Source of the DNA: Trebouxia sp. TZW2008
Taxonomy: Eukaryota > Chlorophyta > Trebouxiophyceae > Trebouxiales > Trebouxiaceae
NCBI GenBank assembly: GCA_002118135.1
Contig: BDIU01000287.1
Coordinates: 558,001 to 622,000 of the forward strand
DNA length: 64,000 bases
Reading direction: 5' to 3'
A program made the translations under genes and the position numbers. Below, in pieces: positions 47,513 to 64,000 of this stretch (its first letter is position 1; each line of letters starts with the position of its first letter). The notes below the pieces were generated by a model. It searched no databases, had not been told where the DNA came from, and was given only the letters and a program-made list of their open reading frames with translations.

Positions 47513-50500
47513 AAACTGACTGGCTGACTGATTAACTCACTGACTGACTGACTGACTGACTTTTAGTTGACTGACTGACTGACTGACTGACTGACTGACT
47601 GACTGACTGACTGACTGACTGTTTTTCTGCCTGCCTGACTGACTGCCTGACTGACTGCCTGCCTGCCTGCCTGCCCGCCTGACTAATTGATCGGCCAATG
47701 GCCACAACAACCGATTGATTGAGATGGCTGCACTTTATGATGGACCATTTGGCCAATGCAGATGTGCAAATGAGGCAGACCTGGAGGCGGCGCTGGTTGA
47801 GTTGCACCCCCTGGGGGTCCAGCCGGGCTACCCTGCACTCCTTGTTGTTGGGCAGCAGGCTCTGATCTCCGTTCTTCTTTCCTTGTACTTTCTTGAGACC
47901 AGCTCCTGCAGCTGTTTTTACCATTCAACCATTGCAATGTCAGCAGGGGCCTGTGTGAGAGCATCTGCAAAAATTGTGCATCTGTTTACTATTTGTTAAT
48001 GCGCCGTGACGTAAATCGCGAATGATCTATGCCGCCGCTCTGTTTACTGTTTGAACGTTCTTGCAGAGACCCAACAGACGCGCCAAAGGACACCACTCAA
48101 AATCTACTAGAGACCCAATACAGGACCAAACAGACTGTCTGTACTGTAGCTGATTACCACAAATCATAATCAAAATTCATGACACGCTCATCAGCTTGAC
48201 TTCAAAGCATACCTATATGTGGTCAAGCAAACATACAGCTGGATAGGTGTCCCCAATTGACGTTTTGCCCGTGCAAGAGCTGCATGCAGGCAATTATCAG
48301 ATGCAAGTAAGCCATGTCTGTGCAGGCTCAGCACCACACTGTCCATAGCTTGTTGCTGCAGCATACAGTGACCTCTCTTTGCAACGACTGCTTTGATTAC
48401 CAAAGACAACGTTCTTATAGCAAGTTGACAAAGAGGTATCACTGCAGTCAGAATGTAGTGATTGGTTTGCAGTTGCCTTGCCCTTACATCAAGAATGTCC
48501 TTACATCGAGTATTCTTACAAACAGAAGCTACTTCCCTGTGCGTCACCTCTGTCTTTCACAGGACTGTGAACAGCAGCTTGTTTGGGCTGTCCTGCATGC
48601 ACTGGAAGCACCAACCCTGGGGCTGATCCGAGCTGATTGTGTGTCAAGGCATTCTCCTTGCCCACCAGGGTGAGTGTTTGCTTGGAAGGACTGGTGAAAG
48701 GAGAGGCCAGTGAAGCAATGTTTGATTGGAGTGCGCTGCGCTGAGTCCGTTTGAGAGGCTGAGCTGTGCCCAGTTGCTGCTGCCTCACTGCTACCAGGTC
48801 ATACAGGTGCAGCTGCAGAAATCAAGTAAACGGGTTGTTCTTGAGTGTATAAGCATTGCAAGGGTGCGGATTTATGTCAGTTGGTGGCATACAGAACGGT
48901 TAATACGCGCCTTTCAGAAGTACGTGCTCCAGCAAGCATCAATAGGCACAAGCAACCAACAGTCCTGCCATTGCAAGCCAGTTGATTGAACAGAGCCTTG
49001 TCTTCCACTGTAGTGTTTAGATCCAGAACCTCCATAGACGTGCTAGAACAATGGCAGAGGAGCACTGTTATTGCTTGCACCTCTCCTTCCTGAGTGAGGA
49101 GGGCAGCATAATTGCCCTGTGCTCTGTCAACTCTTGACACTTGCTTACACAAGTCATATTTGATGTAAGCCAGCAAGAAGATCTGCACAAGCAAGTACTG
49201 TAGCCTGACAGCAAAAAGCATGCAGCACAGCAGCAGCAGCAGCAGGGCACTCTTATTGGTCGTACCTCCCCTTCCTGAGTGATGAGGGCAGCGTAGTTGC
49301 CCCTGCGGTCCATAGCCATTTTGATGCAGGCCTGCTTCTGAGTGGCGGGCTCGATGCAGCAGCACACCCGGCCTTGCACCACGTCCACAAAGCGCACTGT
49401 GCCATCCTCTCCCATAGCTGCACCATCATGCAGGGCTGGGTACCCACAGAAATGGCACACACCATAAAGCTTGTTGCTCACAGGCAGCAATGCATATGTG
49501 CTAAACTGCCAAGTTGCCAAAGGCAAATGGTGCTTGTTGTGGAGTCGCGATCTGTTATGCACTGATGTGCGTTGATGCAGTGCCTACACTGCCTCTTGCT
49601 GATGCTATCTTGCAGGAATGCTGGTTGCTTGCGGTCAAGCCGTGAGGCACTTTGAGTATGAGTCAAATTGTCAAAGTCTGCACACGGTCTGCACCCACAA
49701 TGTCTCATGTTGCTCAGCATGAGCCTGAAGCAAGCTCGGCGCAGCAAAGATCTGCCTGAGCCTGGGCAAGAGTAAGAATTGATGCAAGAGCAGCACCCAC
49801 TCACCTGCCACAGTCTGGCAGTCCAGCATGAAGTGCAGCTGCGCAGTGCCATTCACAGCACGCTGCGTTGGCAGGTGCAGAGCATACAGCAGCTCAGGAG
49901 CAGCTCCCACAGCAGGTCCCCCCCCCAGGCAGGTCCCACACAAACAGCAATCAGGCAGCACTGCCGGCCACCCACCAGCCACCATTTGGACTGACACAGA
50001 AGGCCAGGCATGAGCAAGACATGTCGTCATAAATGCGGAGAGTCACCTGCCACGGTCTGACAGTCTGGCATGAAGTGCAGCTGCACAGTGCCAGTCAAAG
50101 CATGCTGCGTGGGCAGATGCACAGCATACAGCAGCTCAGCAGCAGCCAGGTCCCACACGAAGAGCAGCGGCGCAGCGCCGCCAGCCACCATCCAAGCACC
50201 GTCTGGACTGACACAGAAAGCACGGCATGTGGTTTTGCTGCTGCTGGGCAGTGCTGGCTCTAGCTTCTTCAGCAGCTCCAGGCTGTTTGCATCCCACAGC
50301 CAGAAGCTGTCATCCTGTAGTACAGACATGTTGTAATGTGAAGGACAGGCGCTTTGCAGGGTATTGTATTCTGCAGGGCAGTGCTGGCTCTTCAGCAACT
50401 CTAGGCTGTTTGCATCTCACAGCCAGAAGCTGTCATCTTGAGCAGACTTTTCAGTGTCACTCAAGATGAGCTGTTTTGTGGCATGTGGTGTCATATCTGC

Positions 50501-51734
50501 AGACAACATCTCTTGCATAGGCTTGAGAACAATGTAGGCGCATAGAGTGCTGACGATCTCTGAAATCTTCAACCTTCTTCAACACTGCTTCTGTGGACCA
50601 TGCAAATTTGCCAAGCTGGTATTGACATGTGCAACAGCAGATGATGTGCAATGAACCTTGGGCATGACAAGACGTATTAACATGCAGCCCAAAACTGACC
50701 TTCAGTACTGTGATCAGCACATTGCCATTCAAGGCATATTCAGCCTGCACAGCACCAGTAGGGCCAGCACCCAGGGCCTTCTTCCTAGACAGCCTCTGCA
50801 GCATCATTCAACTGACCAAGGTTAGATGACTGCCTCAGAAATGACATGACAATACAGAGAGCACTGAAAGACGACTGACAGCACAGGAACGACATGCCAG
50901 TGCAAAAGGCATTGCAAGGAATGACATGACACAACAGACAATGTTGGGGGAACAAGCAGCAGTTTTCCACACCTTGAGATCCCATAGCATCACACAGTCT
51001 GAAGATACAGTGACAAGCTCCTCGCCTGAAGGTTTGAGGGACATCTGTCGAACTGGGCTGCACAGCATGAAGGCAGCATAAGGTCAGTGACTGTAGCAGC
51101 AGTGGGAAAGGCAGCATGTTGTGACAGAGTGTGACCTTCTGTGGCCTTTGAAGGTGGCCAGTTTAGACATCTGGTGTGTATTGTAGACTTGGACAGACCC
51201 ATCCTGCATGGCACAAGCTGTTGCCGTGCACAGCCATGATGAATGGTGATGTTGAAGCAGAGCAACACAACTCAAATCATGCATAAGCATGCATGAAAAT
51301 CTTGTATGGTTCAAAGTTTGTCACAAGCAGAGCAGCTTTTAGCTTGTCAGGTTACCTGCAAAGCAACATATGCTTCCTTCCTGACAGAGTTTTGAGCCTT
51401 GATAGCTGAACCACCCGCCTGCTGACCTGCCAGTCTTGCATATCGGTTCCTGCAGCGATACTTGCCTTCGCCCTCTGCTAAAGTAACTAGTGGTAGCAGA
51501 GATCAGGAGTGCATACTTGGATATGTACAAGAGCACAACAACGCCTTTGTCATCCACAGTCGTGACGGTGTCTCCTGTAAAGCTGAAGTCGACAGCCTTG
51601 AACGGCACAGCTTTGGCAAGACCCCCTGCCTTGCTGCAAGAATTCTTGACTGCAGTGATCAAGCCACCTTCGAGGTCTGGTATGCTTGTCCATATCTTTC
51701 CAAACGAGCTGCTGAGAGTTGTGTGTGCGGTCAT
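36055..51734 (-). CDS. TBC1D31: TBC1D31-like: WD40 propeller, TBC domain, long coiled coil
   Basis: About 25 exons. Propeller exons: 51734-51517 (SSFGKIWTSIPD start), 51449-51356, 51203-51136, 51057-50973, 50795-50700, 50314-50047, 49417-49266, 48812-48666. TBC exons: about 47900-47780 (VQLNQRRLQ), 46995-46903 (LLAYGEYPAKYRLLVWDFLL), 46665-46490 (LLRRLGRTLSALAHWAPVF), 45885-45743 (WGRDWFTHFPHPPLPLL), 45275-45040 (WLKLWDHVFSNSPPFLLF) and 44681-44541 (VIRHAYQLRDATPES). Coiled-coil exons run from 43620 (AGERERIAAAEDALARRR) to about 37400, then a Ser-rich acidic tail ends at 36055. Order and motifs match animal TBC1D31/WDR67, a centriolar-satellite protein needed for cilia. The TBC finger residues look degenerate as in the animal protein, so GAP activity is doubtful. 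Two introns have GC donors (45039, about 38050). Many exons have decayed copies nearby. Confidence 0.87.
37553..37700 (-). repeat. Three tandem copies of a coiled-coil exon's acceptor edge
   Basis: On the minus strand the 3' splice site plus GTGGCGCGCTTGTCTGATC (working exon, near 37575) recurs as CAG|GTGGCCTGCTTGTCTAATC near 37635 and TAG|GTGACACGCTTGCCTGATC near 37695. The spacing is about 60 bases. Confidence 0.8.
38567..38730. repeat. Intronic tandem repeat (three copies)
   Basis: GTGA(T/C)CAGAACAGCTG followed by GTCAAGCAT(T/C)AACACCA begins at 38567, 38611 and 38679. It lies in an intron of the TBC1D31-like gene and shows no similarity to its exons. Confidence 0.85.
39127..39467. mobile_element. 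335-base inverted-repeat (MITE-like) element
   Basis: The left end at 39130 reads GGGCCTGTCCACACGA; the reverse complement of the right end at 39464 reads GGCCCTGTCCACACGA, with 13 terminal bases (CCTGTCCACACGA) identical. The trinucleotide ATG flanks both sides (39127-39129, 39465-39467). The interior has no coding capacity and a higher CpG content (CGCGTGCGGCTTTCGCC) than the host intron. Inverted ends plus a 3-base duplication suggest a PIF/Harbinger-type non-autonomous element; superfamily is inferred. Confidence 0.8.
40275..40845 (-). repeat. Three tandem copies of a TBC1D31 coiled-coil exon
   Basis: Minus-strand copies start near 40842 (DNDQAWYEGRREAAAG), 40687 (ANNDRAWFEGEERLRQG) and 40470 (ADNDRAWFEGEERRRQG). 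Only the last continues through RERQQQRLLHQDLQASALL to a donor at about 40294. The middle copy breaks after AQAEAARQ, the first after GSLPSQ. Spacings are about 155 and 217 bases. The older copies lie upstream in the transcript. Confidence 0.85.
43385..43445. repeat. AATC/AGTC tetranucleotide microsatellite
   Basis: Imperfect AATCAATCAGTC-type units in an intron of the TBC1D31-like gene. Confidence 0.85.
43735..43830 (-). pseudogene. Decayed copy of the first coiled-coil exon of TBC1D31
   Basis: The minus strand reads GGCGGCAG then AGERERIAAAEIALVRRRQL, against AGERERIAAAEDALARRRQV in the working exon (about 43620-43497). Similarity stops after VAKL. The copy retains a good 3' splice site about 190 bases upstream. 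Confidence 0.82.
44735..44785 (-). pseudogene. Decayed acceptor-edge copy of the TBC exon at 44681
   Basis: GTGATAAGACATTCACATCA (VIRHSHQLRR) matches GTGATCAGACATGCATACCA (VIRHAYQLRD) at the start of the working exon, 94 bases upstream of it. The copy then diverges and carries no donor. Confidence 0.75.
44879..44923. repeat. CAG trinucleotide microsatellite
   Basis: About fourteen uninterrupted CAG units in an intron of the TBC1D31-like gene. Frames through it give poly-Ala, poly-Ser or poly-Gln and are not counted as coding. Confidence 0.95.
45040..45472 (-). repeat. Recent 197-base tandem duplication of a TBC-domain exon
   Basis: Minus-strand exon copies start at 45472 and 45275 after ATGCAG. 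Both read HAWGLL(A/S)TALTEVLSKADW, then KLWDHVFSNSPPFLLFLL and SYFVYFRSQIM, with few base differences. The downstream copy continues to MRRCNPLDLNK and a GC donor. The upstream copy is cut after MFVETMPQMQ, where the next unit begins. Reading through both would shift the frame, so splicing must choose the 45275 copy to make the conserved protein. Confidence 0.9.
46320..46490 (-). repeat. Donor-edge copies of the TBC exon ending at 46490
   Basis: The exon end TAGAGAGCGCATTTGAG|GTAGCT with the preceding GGCAAAGGC tracts recurs near 46364 (TAGAGCGCATGTGAGGAAGCT) after a repeated GCCTTTGCCTTCCC block. It is a donor-side copy downstream of the working exon. Confidence 0.7.
47421..47690. repeat. 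Long GACT tetranucleotide tract
   Basis: About 270 bases of GACT units with interruptions (GGCT, CCTG) in an intron of the TBC1D31-like gene. Open frames such as SQSVSQSV come from it and are not coding. Confidence 0.95.
49060..50445 (-). repeat. Decayed copies of WD40 exons 6 and 7 of TBC1D31
   Basis: An acceptor-side scrap of exon 6 lies at 50445-50379 (AGCCAGAAGCTGTCATC edge). A donor-side half copy at 49990-49800 reads ELLYALHLPTQRAVNGTAQL, against ELLYAVHLPTQHALTGTVQL, and keeps a GCAG|GTGAGT donor but is frameshifted near a run of nine G. A donor-side scrap of exon 7 lies near 49110-49060 (GNYAALLTQEGEV against GNYAALITQEGEV). Confidence 0.82.
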
Positions 51735-52218
51735 GCTTAGCAGACAGACCGCACACGGCAAGAGACTCAGACACTGAAGTCGTCGAAAAGCCCTGCAGCG
51801 CTGTGGTGTGGTGCGCCATGATGAGTCATATCTGTCCTAGACACAAGTTGAAATTTGGTCTCCAGCGTGCATGCATGCATATGGTCTGTCTGAATATTTT
51901 CTGTACAGCAGCTGCTGTCTGTATGCATACGCAAACACATAGTGGTCATCGCGCAAGCCACAAATGTATTTCGTTGCATAGCAACTACATCAACAAGCCG
52001 TTGCCATTACATTCCAGGGTGTAAGCCTCAGTACCAAGGAGCAGCCTGAGATTAGCCGTCACTGCATTGTATGCGCTCAATGGTGAATCACATGCGTATG
52101 TGTCAATACGTCTTGCTGCCAGGGCATGTTTCGTTCCATCAAATCAAACAGTAAAACAACAGAATGCAAAAGAGAGTCAAAAGCACAGGCCAACCCAACG
52201 AAGTGCGCGTGACCAATG
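51735..52218. promoter_or_regulatory. Upstream region of the TBC1D31-like gene
   Basis: 484 bases between the kelch gene stop and the TBC1D31-like start, both minus strand. It should hold the kelch 3' end and the TBC1D31 promoter; no specific site is recognised. Confidence 0.45.
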
Positions 52219-55200
52219 TCATTCAGACAGGTTTGGCAGCTCCAACAACCATGTGTCATTGTGCAGAAGATTGTTCTTGCTTCTGCCACCAAACACAACC
52301 AGTCCATCTTTGCTGTCAGACAGCTTGACAGGTACCATGCCATGACCGCTTCTGCCAGGAGGTCGCATCATTCCCTGCATTCAGTCACTGCTGCATCAAT
52401 TTTGGCTGCTTTCAGACAACCATATTTTTCATGCCCGCTCGAGGATTGTCCAGTGCTCAGTGCTATAGCTCACGAGGCAGCGAATCACTGCAACAACCGT
52501 CAATAGAGTTACACATGCCCACGGCATCACTGTGTCTGGTCTCATCTGTGCAGCACTGCAAGAGCGTTCCAAGCCAATTGATAGCGCATGCCTGATGGGC
52601 AAGGTTTGCACTCACCTGTATCTTTGGGGTGTTCCAGCGCCAAGTGAGCGTGTCCAACAGAGCAACACTGCTGAAGAACATGTCCTCTCTCTGGTCACAT
52701 CCACCAAAGGTAGCCAGATGACGGTTGTCAGGAAGAGCAACGGCGCAATGGCCAAAGCGTGGGCTTGGTGACTCACCCTCCACCTCTGATGTGTGCTCGG
52801 TCCATTTCCAGGTCTCTGTGTTCAAGGTGTACACCTGCAAAGTCGCATGACAATGCTGATACCATCATACCAGAGTGTGGAGGATCAGTGCAAGAACTGA
52901 AACTGCAGACATGCCTTGTGCCTGCAGTGCTGCTTGTGCAGAATGTGCCCAAATGCGGTTCCAGCAAGCCACACAAGTGCTTGCATTACTAGCATACCTA
53001 TAGGTACATCCTTAACTGATGCGATTGAGTCAGAGATGAAGAGCTGAGGCTTGAAGGCTGAAGGTTTTGGCATACAATTTGCAATGATGCTGATGCAGGG
53101 CAGCTACACTCGTGCACAAAGCTAGGGCTTGAGTCATGCTTCGCTGCTGGAACGTCCTGACATGAACAGACATGAAAATTTTGTGCTGATGACACAGCCA
53201 AACTGCCTGCACGTCATGTCCTTTATTTTCGAGATGACCACTGGCACTAAGCAGGCATGCATAAATGAGGTACACAGTAAGATTCAACATGATAAGCATG
53301 TTTAAGTCTGTCTAGCATGTGTCTTGAAACCGGAAGAAAGGGCTAATATTTGGCATGATAAGCATGAGTCAGAGAGCATACCTCCTTGAGGGACCAGGCA
53401 CGCTCATTGGTGCCTCGCCCTCCCATGAACACGATCCTGTCACCCACTGCAGTTGCCCTGCAGCAATATTTGAATGCCATTGTATGCACTGCTCTTGCAA
53501 TAAGCGACACACTGCTGAGAGACGGACATAGCTGATGTGCTCATCCTGAACATGTCACATCTGTGCGCATGCGATGCAGTGCTGTTACGCTGTGATTGTG
53601 TAAAGCTTGACTGTATGTGACAATGTAATGGAGCACAGTACAGGCTGAGGGTGTGCTGCAAAGCAACTCGTTGAATATTGTTGAATTTATGCTGACAAAG
53701 CTCAACTGTATCAACCAAACACGCAGATGTGGGCGCTTGGCATGAGCCCCTTGGTCTATCAGCTTGTTTCAGCATCACATGAAAGGGCAGATGTACACAG
53801 CAGCGGAAGCATTAGCAGTTTGGTGGACTCATTCATAATGATCAGACATTCAGACAGCAGCATACAAGCCTTACGAGTGATATGCTCTGCCTTTGGGTGG
53901 TGCTCCCTTGGCCGTCATCTTGAACCAGGTCAGCCGCTTCACATCAATGACAAACATGTCGTTCATGCATTTGCCATTGTCAGCGAGACCGCCAAATATG
54001 AGCAAGCGGCCATCTGGTAGCACTGTGCAGCTGTGCCCAGTGCGGGCTGGAGGACCCTTTCCACCCTTCCCTGCATCACACAAGTTTGGTGCTCAAGATT
54101 GCTAAGCCGGCTTTGTTCCTTTTACATGCAGTGCTGCTGTGGAGGGCGGAGTTCGCTGAAGTCCCCTGTCATATGCAGAGATGCCATGCAATCTATTGCA
54201 CAAGGTGCATCTGTCTGCTTTCAGCTAGGGTCCAGGTGCAGACTGACGCCAGCTGTTTGCGGCATGAGTTGCAGTAGTGGCAGCCAGCACAACATGTCAT
54301 CTGCTGAGCAAAGTGCACAATTGTGCCAATAAGCTGAAAGTGAAGCTTGCAAGCAATGCCTGAGCCATTAACATTCAATTTGGGCAGCAGCACATACGTC
54401 AAAGTCCTGCAGGAAATGCATATCGAAAGCCTTTGGCAACATATGCAATTGGTGCAGGATCCAGGTCGTCAGGGCATATGGCACATGACATACATTGAAC
54501 AATCAAAACAAATGGGATCAAGCCGGTTCCACTTTTGATTACCTGTGATGTCCACAGTCACCCACAACTTCATGTCTGGCTCCAGCAGACACAGCTCATT
54601 GGACACCTCGGCAACTCTGTCCTCATCCTCATCAACTATTCTGGCAGTGTTGGTAGTCTGATTTTCATCTGCCTCAGGGAAGTACTCTCCACCAAACACC
54701 ACTAGCTGCTCACCCTGGAGTTGCAATGCAATGGCTTAGTTTGCTTATCACTGTATTGTTGGTTGGAAAGTGACATCTAACTGTGAGTTTCTTGCAGCAA
54801 AGTGAATTTCCAACACGTTTTCCCAATGGCATTGCCAGAGAGATTTGATACTGCATATTGCTTCGGCATGTTGGTCCCGATTGCCTAGCATTGTAAATGC
54901 AAGGACAGCAGATGCAATTAGCGCATGGCAACATGGCTATCAGGCCTGATTTGCTGCTCTTCTGTTCCAGGCGCAACAGCAGTCCTGCAACAGCAGTCAG
55001 GTTCCATGAGGTCTGGTAGGATTTGCAGTAATACAGCAAAAGTAGTCCAGACTGTCAGCAATTGGAAAAGGTGCAGGCTTGCCTTATCAGTCTGGACCAT
55101 CTGTGCAGAGTGCCAAGCTCTGACAGAGGGCAGCGCAGCATCAGGCAGCTTGAGCCAGCCACTGGCACTCAGGTCAAGCACCCAGGCATCACCAAGCTGT

Positions 55201-57227
55201 GACCCATTCTCATCAGCACCACCCATCAGACAAATCTGCCAAACACACATGGAACATGACTTGCAGCTTTGAATTGAAGAGTACTGCATCCTGGCTCACT
55301 GTTCATATGCTGCAAGCTAATGGCATGTAATCCTGCCTCAAGACGCTGCAGCGCGTGAGACAGTGTGTTGCAGAGCAAGTTGAAGTGCCTGCGTCGGGCG
55401 CTTTGCATCATCAAAAGCTTGCATTACCGGTGAGGATCATGCTGAGTTCAGCATGGTCTGCATCAGGGCTACTTTGAGGTGTACCTTGCCGTCAGTAATG
55501 CAAGTCAGGCTACCACCCCAGCGTTCAGAAGGTCTCAAAGGTGTGTCAGCACCCCAATCACTGTCCAGCGCTCTCCAAGCAAAGGATACCTCTGCAGGAA
55601 GCCACTGCTAATGTCGAAGCATGTAGGCAGAAATGCACTCAGCCAAAATCCAAGCAACACAGGTTGGGTGTGCCGCTGAGGTGTGAGCTGATGGGTTTCA
55701 GGCCAATTGCGCGTGCTGCAGTCAACATTTCTAAACAAGCATAGTCAAAAGCAGCAAAAAGAGGACAAAACGGTCTGGGGGAACTGACATTTCAAATATC
55801 GTTCTGATGCACTGCTTCAGAACAAATGCTGGATCTGCATTGCTTGCTGCATAGCAGACTGAGCTCCTCACCTGTGAGTGCTGCTGGTGTAGCCTTACGC
55901 CGCTTGCTTGATGGAGGTACACTGCAAGCAAGCCATGCCGTGTCAGTTGGCTGCTGCTGCAGTCTTCAAATCGATGGTGAAATGAGCTTCAGCTGATTCA
56001 CAAACACCTCACTCTCAATCACAGGCACAGCAAGCACAAGCAGCATGCAAAGGTCAGACACACCTTTTGGTGCCTTTGCGACGCTTGGGGTTTGCTGGTG
56101 TCTTGGCAGGCATAGGGGTTTTGGCAGTTGATGCTGCAGCCTGCTGTTCATCACTTGCTGCCAAGCCTTCAGGCAATGCTTGAGGCTGCTGAGCGTCATC
56201 CAAAGCCGCTTGCTGAGCTTCAACAGTAGGCTCTGCTGATGCATCAGCCTGGCCTGCCACTGATTGCAGAGCTTCTGCCTTGTCAGATGCTGCTGCAGCT
56301 TCTTGTGCACCTTCTTGTGCAGCGCTGTTCATTCTGGAGACTTCAACAGCTCCTTGCATTATGCTGTCTCTGTGCTCAGCAAGATTGCCATGGAAATGCT
56401 CTGGAGGTGAGTAAAACTCGTCTTGTGGCCCTGCAGGGGTCCCTGCCCCTCTGCCAGAGTTGGTCTTGCTGCCAGTCACAGCAGGCTCAGCAGGCACAGC
56501 AGCACCATACACCTCTGTTGCAACTGAAGGGTCATCACCCCTTCTCTGAGGCAAAGCAGCAGCTACATCTGCAGCAGCTGGCTGGGGCTGCTGTGCTGCT
56601 AGAACTGTGTCATCAAGGTCCATGTGGCCGTCAGCAGCAGTGTCAGCAACGCAGTCATCAGCCTCAGGCTCTGAAGGATCTGCTTGAGTCATCAGCTCCT
56701 GCAGCGCTGCAGCATGCCGTTTGTGAGCCTCTTGCTGCTGCAATGTAACATTTGCTGGCTGATCATGCTCTCGCTTCTCCCGCTCCTTCTGTTGAAATGG
56801 GGACTGAGTCCCGACAGAGTCAGGGATTGCGCTCTGCAACAGCCATGGAGGATAGCTGCCTTGTGACAAGGCCCCTGGCTGACTCAAAGGAAGATCAAAA
56901 GACGCATGGCGCAGAGGCACACTCTGAAGAGGCTGTTCAGTCTGGGCTGCATGCTGTGCTGGTGACGCGAGAGTGCCTGAGCCTGCATTGCAGAGAGGCT
57001 CTCTAAGCTTTACAGTACAAATTTGCAATCGAGCTTGTCTCACGTGCAGTACAGAGTCTAATCAGTCTGGTCTTACTTGGCTTGATGACAACTCTACCAT
57101 TGTATCCTGGAGTGATGTCCAGCATAAGACAGCCATCTTGCTGTGAGAAGGGGAGGCTAGGCGGCAGGGACACCTCTACCCCATAAAAGGTGATTTTCGT
57201 CACGGACTGTCGACCGCATTGAGTCAT
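52219..57227 (-). CDS. Kelch-repeat protein with long acidic insert
   Basis: Exons: 57227-57077, 56982-56064, 55921-55872, 55591-55485, 55235-55083, 54714-54543, 54070-53875, 53457-53382, 52834-52616, 52374-52219; phases close exactly to 732 residues. Exon 1 is a compact N-terminal unit (ITFYGVEVSLPP, CLMLDITPGYNGRVV) that I do not recognise. The 919-base exon 2 is low-complexity, rich in Ala, Gln, Glu and Pro, and ends in basic clusters (NPKRRKGTKR, then SSKRRKATP), probable nuclear signals. The rest is a kelch propeller: ICLMGGADENGSQLGD, LVVFGGEYFPEAD, RTGHSCTVLPDGRLLIFGG, RIVFMGGRG, RFGHCAVALPDNRHLATFGG and LVVFGGRSKNNLLHNDTW. No enzyme domain is present, so it is probably a binding adaptor, perhaps nuclear. 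The intron after the 55235-55083 exon has a GC donor (AAG|GCAAGC). Confidence 0.88.
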
Positions 57228-57763
57228 GTTGCGCTCTAGACAACTCAGACAGATATGTTCAGTGTCCTTGATGTCTTATGTTCAGCTTGGCTGAACGTTG
57301 CCGGTCGCAGCACGCACAGCACGGGTCTGGATCATACCTTATGCAAGCCGACCAAAGCGATACTTTCCGTGCAAAGGAGTCTGACAGTTCGCTTACTTCT
57401 TGCTAACGGCTAGATGAGAACGATCAGCTGCAAAGCTGTTCCACGCAGATCTATAGGCTCAACCGTTCTGTACGATTTCTTGGTATGTGACGTTGACTAC
57501 TTTTCAAATTCTTCCTGGGGACTAAGTGGACAACAAGGTTGTGAAGCAGGTTGCTATGGTTTTGCATCTGCAGAATCAGTTGAGCTCTTACTGAATAGTT
57601 GTATACGCATTGCATCACCACTTGCCAGAGGCAAATCGCAGCTCAAGTTGGACTGGTCGTGTTGACAGTCGAGGTCGCCGTTGATCTCTTGTTGCTGTTC
57701 TTGAAGCAGCCCCGAAAATCAAGTCCGAGCGCCGGCAAAGATGCATATGTCCTTGAATTTTTG
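57228..57763. promoter_or_regulatory. Region between divergent kelch and kinase genes
   Basis: 536 bases between start codons. An ATG at 57414 opens MRTISCKAVPRRSIGSTV with a possible donor at TTCTTG|GTATGT, and the kinase frame stays open upstream to 57599, so the kinase may have an earlier first exon. Confidence 0.45.

Positions 57764-64000
<6,237 letters not shown>

Noticed and set aside
47532..47924. Open frame with SVSQSVSQ repeats
   Set aside because: It is a translation of the GACT microsatellite in an intron.
56239..56748. 169-codon plus-strand open frame rich in Leu and Gln
   Set aside because: It is the antisense shadow of the low-complexity kelch exon 56982-56064, whose phases fit the spliced gene.

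Overview
The window is nuclear DNA of a photosynthetic eukaryote, most likely a green alga. Genes are split into short exons (50-370 bases; one of 919) by GT-AG introns whose 3' ends nearly always read TGCAG. The gene set mixes plastid proteins (bacterial-type GTPase Der/EngA with a transit peptide, a PsbP-fold protein, a Shewanella-like phosphatase), plant-type families (DUF506, a SIK1-type Ste20 kinase) and two families tied to cilia and centrioles elsewhere (TBC1D31; an EF-hand/WD40 protein of the WDY/WDR49/WDR64 type). A chlorophyte that still makes flagellate cells, perhaps a trebouxiophyte, fits best; the lineage is my inference.

Layout, left to right: Der/EngA (-, runs off the left edge, starts at 4385); saccharopine-dehydrogenase-like oxidoreductase (+, 4643-9831); PsbP-domain protein (+, 10821-12560); EF-hand/WD40 protein (-, 12716-20288); cysteinyl-tRNA synthetase (+, 20695-28006); Shewanella-like protein phosphatase (+, 28941-31847); a small unrecognised membrane protein (-, about 32553-33373); DUF506 protein (+, 33668-35087); TBC1D31-like protein (-, 36055-51734); kelch protein (-, 52219-57227); SIK1/MST-type kinase (+, 57764 to beyond the right edge). 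Five neighbouring pairs are divergent and share short upstream regions of 257-536 bases. I joined exons by hand from splice sites, reading phase and family motifs; where the phases close exactly the models are strong.

The most striking property is not a gene. In at least six of the eleven genes, individual exons or exon edges have been tandemly duplicated together with their splice site, in units of about 57-210 bases. The copies range from nearly intact (the 197-base TBC exon copy, the terminal exons of the oxidoreductase) to frameshifted remnants. Copies that carry the 3' splice site mostly lie upstream of the working exon, and copies that carry the 5' splice site lie downstream, so the introns are partly built from dead exon copies. 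The window also holds two short inverted-repeat elements with target-site duplications (18348-18521 and 39130-39464), a possible tRNA-derived SINE (about 24290-24700), several microsatellites and five introns with GC donors. I see no canonical tRNA, rRNA, CRISPR array or autonomous transposon.
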